This document shows, one piece after another, positions 59,560-64,000 of a DNA stretch of 64,000 nt. Numbering within the stretch: position 1 is the stretch's first letter; each line of letters starts with the position of its first letter. Source of the DNA: Burkholderia glumae LMG 2196 = ATCC 33617 (GTDB lineage Bacteria > Pseudomonadota > Gammaproteobacteria > Burkholderiales > Burkholderiaceae); NCBI RefSeq assembly GCF_000960995.1, contig NZ_CP009434.1, positions 1,550,001 through 1,614,000 of the forward strand. The letters are read 5' to 3'. The notes beneath the pieces were generated by a model that was given only the letters and a program-made list of their open reading frames with translations, made no database searches and was not told where the DNA came from. The translations under genes and the position numbers were made by a program.

Positions 59560-61731
59560 ATGGCAGCACGCCGTTTCGTGAAATCGCTGATCGCGTCTTG
59601 CATCTGCGCCGGCCTGCTGGCCGCCTGCCACGACGACGGCACGCCGTCGGGCGGCACGCCGGCAAGCGGTTCGGCGCTCGCGTTCCGGATGGACGCGGGC
59701 GGGCAGGTGAACGCGTTCCTGCGGCAGGACAAGGTGGCCGCGCATCTGCTGATGCGTTCGTCAACCAAGCCGCGCCTGCTGGTGGTGTTTCCCGCCGGCA
59801 ACAGCGGCACCGGCCTCTGGTTCGACGACACCGCGCGCGCCGTGAACTGGAGCATCGACACGCCGCCCGCGCCGATCGCGCAGCAGGACCATCTGGGGCG
59901 GCCGCTCTACGGCATCGCGTCCGACGTGTCGGTGGACACCGGCACGCTGACGATCCGCCAGGGGCTGGCCAGCAGCGTGCGCTTCCTGCGCGACTACAAC
60001 GGCGGCGCGACGGTGCCGCAGCAGATCCTGACGACACCCGTGGTGAGCGACGCCGGCGCGCAATGGCAGCGCGACCGCGTGGACGGCGCGCCCGGCTACG
60101 CGCTGCGGATCTCGCTGCGCCAGGACGGCACCGTCACCGCCACGCCCGACGGCAAGATCGTGCTGCAGGCGGCGTCCGGGGCCGGCACGCTGAAGCTGCA
60201 CGTCGAGGCGCTGACCGGCGAGACCCCGCTCTCGCCGATCGCGCACGACGCGCTGTTCGACGCGCAGGTGGGCGCCGATCCGGTGAGCCAGAACGTGGTC
60301 GAATTCCTCAGCTTCGACGACAAGCTGCTGGCCGGCTCGTGGCAGTACGACACCTACTTCGGGCGCGACACGCTGATCTCCGTGCAGATGCTGATGCCGG
60401 TGCTGCAGCCGCCCGCGATCGAGGCCGGCCTGCGTTCGGTGCTGGGCCGCCTGTCGCCGGACGGCAAGGTCGCGCACGAGGAGGGCATCGGCGAGTTCGC
60501 GCTGATCGACAACGCGAAGAAGGGCCGCCCCAACGATCCCACGCCGACCTACGACTACAAGATGATCGATGGCGACTATCTGCTCGCGCCCGTGATGGCC
60601 GCCTGGCTGCTCGACGACGCGCGCGGCCAGGCGCGCGCCGCCGCCTTCCTGGCGCAGGCCGCCGGCGGCGGCGCGACCAACGGCAGCCTGTTCGTGACCA
60701 ACCTGCTGCACGTGGTGAACACCGCCCAGCCGTTCGTGCAGCAGCCGTCCGCCGCGAACCTGATCCATCTGCGGCCGGGCGAGATCGTCGGCAACTGGCG
60801 CGACAGCACCGATGGACTCGCGGGCGGGGTGGTGCCCTACGACGTCAATGCCGTGCTGGTGCCGGCCGCGCTGCGCGCCGCGGGCAACTTCCTCGCGCGC
60901 GGGCTGCTCGATCCGTACCTGAGCGCGGACCAGCGCGCCGTGTTGCAGAACGCGGCCGCCGAGGCCGCGGCCTGGGAGCAGCAGGCGCCGCCGCTGTTCC
61001 GGGTGAGCGTGCCGGCCGCGCAGGCCGCCGCCGCCGCGTCCGCCTACGCCGCATCCGCAGGCGTGCCGGCCGGCAGCGCGCCCGGCGCGCCGCTCGATTT
61101 CTATGCGCTGTCGCTCGACGCGAACGGTGCGCCGATCCCGGTGATGAATTCCGACGGCGGGTTTGCGCTGCTGTTCGACACGCCGTCCGAGGACGTGCTG
61201 CAGCGGATCGTGACCGACGCGACGCGCCCGTTTCCGAACGGGCTGATCACCGACGTGGGCATGCTGATCGCGAACCCCGCCTATGCCGATTCGTCGCTGT
61301 GGCCCAAGTTCACGAGTTCGGCCTATCACGGCACCGTGGTGTGGTCGTGGCAGCAGGCGATGTGGGTGGCCGGGCTGGACCGGCAGCTCGCGCGGCAGGA
61401 TCTGTCGGACGCCACCCGCACGCTGCTCGCGCAGGCGCGGCAGCAGATCTGGCAGGTGATCTCGAACGCGCGCGAGATGCGCACGCAGGAGATGTGGACC
61501 TGGTCCTGGCTGAACGGCCGCTATCAGGCCGACGCGTTCGGCACGCGCAGCGCCGACGCGACCGAGGCGAATGCCGCGCAGCTCTGGAGCACGACCTATC
61601 TGGCGATCCGGGACCCGGGGCTGCGGGCCGGGAAGTTCTGGTGGCAGGCGTCGGGCGGCGCGGGCGGCGAGGCGAGGGCGCGCGCGGGGGCGTCGCGCGG
61701 CGTCGCGCTGGCCGCGGCGCGCGGGTCGTGA
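59560..61731 (+). CDS. Lipoprotein with six-hairpin glycosidase-like domain
   Basis: This 723-residue protein starts with a lipoprotein signal (ARRFVKSLIASCICAGLLAA then Cys) after an AGGAGG site. An N-terminal beta-rich part to about residue 260 is followed by a helical (alpha/alpha)6-type part: TYFGRDTLISVQMLMPVLQ, GKVAHEEGIGEFALI, YDYKMIDGDYLLAPVMAAWL, GGVVPYDVNAVLVPAALRAA, and VVWSWQQAMWVAGLDRQLAR. These resemble amylo-alpha-1,6-glucosidase and related six-hairpin glycosidases, with the Glu pair in HEEGIGE and acidic residues in YFGRD as candidate catalytic sites. I do not recognise an exact GH family. It is probably in the periplasm or outer membrane, acting on a glucan or exopolysaccharide. 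It is monocistronic. Confidence 0.7.
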   Translation: MAARRFVKSLIASCICAGLLAACHDDGTPSGGTPASGSALAFRMDAGGQVNAFLRQDKVAAHLLMRSSTKPRLLVVFPAGNSGTGLWFDDTARAVNWSIDTPPAPIAQQDHLGRPLYGIASDVSVDTGTLTIRQGLASSVRFLRDYNGGATVPQQILTTPVVSDAGAQWQRDRVDGAPGYALRISLRQDGTVTATPDGKIVLQAASGAGTLKLHVEALTGETPLSPIAHDALFDAQVGADPVSQNVVEFLSFDDKLLAGSWQYDTYFGRDTLISVQMLMPVLQPPAIEAGLRSVLGRLSPDGKVAHEEGIGEFALIDNAKKGRPNDPTPTYDYKMIDGDYLLAPVMAAWLLDDARGQARAAAFLAQAAGGGATNGSLFVTNLLHVVNTAQPFVQQPSAANLIHLRPGEIVGNWRDSTDGLAGGVVPYDVNAVLVPAALRAAGNFLARGLLDPYLSADQRAVLQNAAAEAAAWEQQAPPLFRVSVPAAQAAAAASAYAASAGVPAGSAPGAPLDFYALSLDANGAPIPVMNSDGGFALLFDTPSEDVLQRIVTDATRPFPNGLITDVGMLIANPAYADSSLWPKFTSSAYHGTVVWSWQQAMWVAGLDRQLARQDLSDATRTLLAQARQQIWQVISNAREMRTQEMWTWSWLNGRYQADAFGTRSADATEANAAQLWSTTYLAIRDPGLRAGKFWWQASGGAGGEARARAGASRGVALAAARGS

Positions 61732-62006
61732 CGGGCGGCGGCGCTGCCGGTGCGCCGCGTGGGCGGTGCGACGCCAGCGGGGCCGCGATCGGTCCGGCGA
61801 CACGGGCCTTGGCGCGCGTTGACGGGCGGCCGACGCGCCACGGCTTGGCCGCGATGCGCGGCAAGCGGCGGTGCGCGGGCGGCGCGAATGGTCGTGACGC
61901 GACAGCCGCTTGGCGAGGCGCGACCGACGCGGTGTTTTCCCGGTAGGCACGGCGCGCCACGAGCCGTTATAACGTCGGGAGCGTGGTTCGGACGGGGAGG
62001 CCCGCG

Positions 62007-62180
62007 ATGAAGTGGCTGGTGATCTTGCTGATCGGCTTGATCGGCACGGCGGCGGTGGCCGCGCACGGTGCGGGAGACGATGTGAGCGTCGTGCTCGCGG
62101 CCGGTTATGCGGCGACGGTGGTGGCCGGGGTGATCGCGGGCCGGATGCTGTGGCTGCGCGCGGGGCGGGGCCGGCGCTAG
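62007..62180 (+). CDS. Small two-helix membrane protein
   Basis: This 57-residue frame has a good GGGGAGG site 6 bases before its ATG and codes two hydrophobic helices (KWLVILLIGLIGTAAVAA and VLAAGYAATVVAGVIAGRML) with an Arg-rich end. The clear ribosome-binding site and helix pattern favour a real gene. I do not recognise the family. It is flanked on both sides by intergenic DNA and may have its own promoter. Confidence 0.55.
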   Translation: MKWLVILLIGLIGTAAVAAHGAGDDVSVVLAAGYAATVVAGVIAGRMLWLRAGRGRR

Positions 62181-62218
62181 GCAGGCGGTGCCGTGCGGTG
62201 CCGTTCGATACGGGCGCC

Positions 62219-62239
62219 GCTCTCGCGAGCCGCGAGAGC
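62219..62239. terminator. Perfect 9-base hairpin after the small membrane protein gene
   Basis: GCTCTCGCG and CGCGAGAGC form a stem around AGC. There is no T-run; it is a possible stop for the small gene or for pbpC from the other side. Confidence 0.4.
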
Positions 62240-62261
62240 CGGTGGCGCGGCGGCCGAATGC

Positions 62262-62292
62262 GTCGATCAGTCGATCAGTCGATCCGTCGATG
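62262..62292. repeat. 8-base tandem repeat
   Basis: The unit gtcgatca occurs about four times in a row (last copies altered) between the small membrane protein and pbpC. Confidence 0.6.
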
Positions 62293-62365
62293 CAGCCGGC
62301 GACGAGGCTTGCCCGCCGCATCGAGGGGCGTCTGCGGCGCGCCGGCGTGCCCGCCCGCGGCCCGC

Positions 62366-64000
62366 TCAGCGAGCCCGCGCCGCCGCCCCCGCCGCAGCGC
62401 CGGGCTTGGCCACGGCGCCACGCACCTCGAATGCCACATGGTCGGCCACCTTGCCGTCGGCATCGAGCAGTTCCAGCGTGTGACGTCCCGGCCACGGCAG
62501 CCATGCCACGCGTTCGCCGTGTCCGATCACGCGGCCGTCCAGCCGCCAGCTGCCGCGCCCGCTGTTGCCGGCCACGCGCTCGAACCAGACGCGCTGGTTG
62601 CGCGGCGGGATGTCCGGATCGACGGCGAAGATCGTGCCGTCGGTGGGGGCGGCGATCGCCAGCGGCGCGCGCGGCGCCAGGCCGGCCGTGCCGGCGGACA
62701 CGGTGCGCACGTGTCCGGCCGGCCTCGCGCGGCTCGCGGCCGGCGCAGCCGGCTCGCCGCCCGCGCCGGCCGCGAGCCGCACCTCGGTGGTCTCGGTGCC
62801 GCGCAGGAACCACTCGTCGCGGGTGGGCTCGATCGCGCGCTCGAAGCTCACGCGCTCGCGCACCACGCCGGGCGGCGCGGTGGGCGCGACGCTGCCGCCG
62901 TCGCGATGCAGCCGCGCGACGATCGCGGCCCATACCGGTGCGGCGCCCGTCACGCCCGATACGTTGCGCATCGGCGCGCCGTCGGCGTTGCCCACCCACA
63001 CGCCCACCGTATAGCGCGACGTGAAGCCGACCGCCCAGTTGTCGCGCATGTCCTTGCTGGTGCCGGTCTTGACGGCCGAGAACGCGTGCGTGGCGAGCGG
63101 GCTGTCGAAGCCGAAGGTGCGCGTGCGCGCGTTGTTGTCGGCGAGCATGTCGGTGACGATGAAGCTCGCGTCGGCGCTGAACACGCGCCGGCCCGCCGGC
63201 GCCGGCCTTGGCGCGGCGCCCGGCGCGGTGCTGCGCGGCAGGTCGAAGGTGGGCCGCGCGACGCCGCCGTTGGCGAGCGCGCGGTAGGCGTTGGCGAGCG
63301 TGAGCAGCGAGACGTCGGCGCTGCCGAGCGCGAGGCTGTAGCCGTAGTAGTCGCCCTGTTCGGTCAGCGGCAGGCCGAGCGCGGTCAGCGTCTTCGAGAA
63401 GCGGTGCGGCGTGACCAGCACCAGCGTGCGCACGGCCGGCACGTTCAGCGAGGAGCCGAGCGCGCTGCGCACGCTGACCCAGCCCTTGAAATCGTGATCG
63501 TAGTTCTGCGGCACGTAGAGGCCGCCGCCGGCGGCGAGATCGACGGGCGAATCGTCGAGCAGCGTGGCACCCGTCACGCGCCGTTCGTCGATCGCCTGCG
63601 CGTAGAGGAACGGCTTGAGCGTGGAGCCGGCCTGGCGCAGCGCCAGCACGGCGTCCACCTCGCGCGCGGCCGACAGCGCGCCCGACGAGCCGACCCAGGC
63701 GAGGATCTCGCCGCTGCGGTTGTCGATCACCACCGCCGCGCCGTCCTGCACGTCGCGCGACTGCGGCGGGGCGTTCAGCTCGATCAGCGTGCGCGTGAGG
63801 GTGTCGCGCGTGAAGCGCTGCAGGCCGGCATCGAGCGTCGAGCGCACGCGCGCGCCGGCCTGCGGCCGCACCTGCGCCGCCACGCGCCGCGCGAAATGCG
63901 GCGCGAGCGCCTCGCCATCGAGGAACGCCGACGACGGCGTGGCCGGCCGCGCGAACGCGAGCTGCACGAAGCCGTCGAGGCCGGCGCAGCGCGGCGCGGC
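62366..64000 (-). CDS. pbpC: Penicillin-binding protein 1C, C-terminal part (5' end beyond window)
   Basis: The frame enters from the right edge and ends at 62366, so only the C-terminal 544 residues are seen; the glycosyltransferase domain must lie outside. The transpeptidase domain has SxxK (GSTLKPFLYAQAI), SxN (SSLNVPAV), KTG (KTGTSKDMRDNWAVGFTSRY) and the typical VGVWVGNADGAPM. A C-terminal BiPBP_C beta-domain follows (FAVDPDIPPRNQRVWFE ... ELLDADGKVADHVAFEV), the hallmark of PBP1C. It cross-links or polymerises peptidoglycan in the periplasm and is often next to an alpha-2-macroglobulin gene, which may lie beyond the edge. Confidence 0.9.
   Translation of the reverse strand, partial: AAPRCAGLDGFVQLAFARPATPSSAFLDGEALAPHFARRVAAQVRPQAGARVRSTLDAGLQRFTRDTLTRTLIELNAPPQSRDVQDGAAVVIDNRSGEILAWVGSSGALSAAREVDAVLALRQAGSTLKPFLYAQAIDERRVTGATLLDDSPVDLAAGGGLYVPQNYDHDFKGWVSVRSALGSSLNVPAVRTLVLVTPHRFSKTLTALGLPLTEQGDYYGYSLALGSADVSLLTLANAYRALANGGVARPTFDLPRSTAPGAAPRPAPAGRRVFSADASFIVTDMLADNNARTRTFGFDSPLATHAFSAVKTGTSKDMRDNWAVGFTSRYTVGVWVGNADGAPMRNVSGVTGAAPVWAAIVARLHRDGGSVAPTAPPGVVRERVSFERAIEPTRDEWFLRGTETTEVRLAAGAGGEPAAPAASRARPAGHVRTVSAGTAGLAPRAPLAIAAPTDGTIFAVDPDIPPRNQRVWFERVAGNSGRGSWRLDGRVIGHGERVAWLPWPGRHTLELLDADGKVADHVAFEVRGAVAKPGAAAGAAARAR

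Overview
The window is high-GC chromosomal DNA of a betaproteobacterium. The gene content (Burkholderia-type porin, DUF4148 protein, short H-NS paralogue, CioAB, PQQ glucose dehydrogenase, AcpA-type phosphoesterase) points to Burkholderia. A perfect PIP/hrpII-type promoter box ahead of a candidate type III effector suggests a plant-associated member of the glumae/gladioli/plantarii group; that species-level guess is inference.

Layout. 1-4334 (minus): a four-gene operon with a small membrane protein, a carboxymuconolactone-decarboxylase-like protein, a NodU/CmcH-type O-carbamoyltransferase and an SGNH hydrolase that runs off the left edge; a low-GC control region lies upstream. 4994-5458: a GNAT acetyltransferase. 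5886-8141: two abutting insertion sequences, a decayed IS701-like element and an IS5-family element. 8331-9640: a lower-GC candidate type III effector with a C39/papain-like Cys-His arrangement. 10076-15704: LysR regulator, DUF4148 protein, CodA-like deaminase, a scrap of transposase, an atypical ClC channel and an M48 peptidase. 16344-23196: cioAB, gcd and a porin.

23290-39966 (all minus) is the most unusual part. It reads as one polarised locus: GNAT acetyltransferase, DUF6916-like protein, phage-tail-collar (Mdp) protein, a 2,858-residue repeat protein with LEPR motif and DUF4347 domain, a TolC-like outer-membrane protein, and three HlyD-type adaptors, one with a GAF-like cytoplasmic domain and one fused to a PqqD-like domain and an M50 site-2-protease-like membrane peptidase. 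Several of its genes overlap by ATGA. No ABC ATPase is present, so this looks like a dedicated export machine of unusual composition for a giant surface protein.

40296-64000: a di-haem peroxidase with an AcpA-type phosphoesterase lipoprotein; aroP-tyrB (aromatic amino acid uptake and transamination); DUF488 and DUF1488 proteins; a NarL-type two-component system; a DedA-rhodanese fusion; poxB; a ProQ-family RNA chaperone; an amino-acid-type dCache chemoreceptor; an H-NS-like protein with a clear promoter; a six-hairpin glycosidase-like lipoprotein; a tiny membrane protein; and the C-terminal part of penicillin-binding protein 1C running off the right edge. I saw no rRNA, tRNA or CRISPR array, though I could not run a tRNA search.
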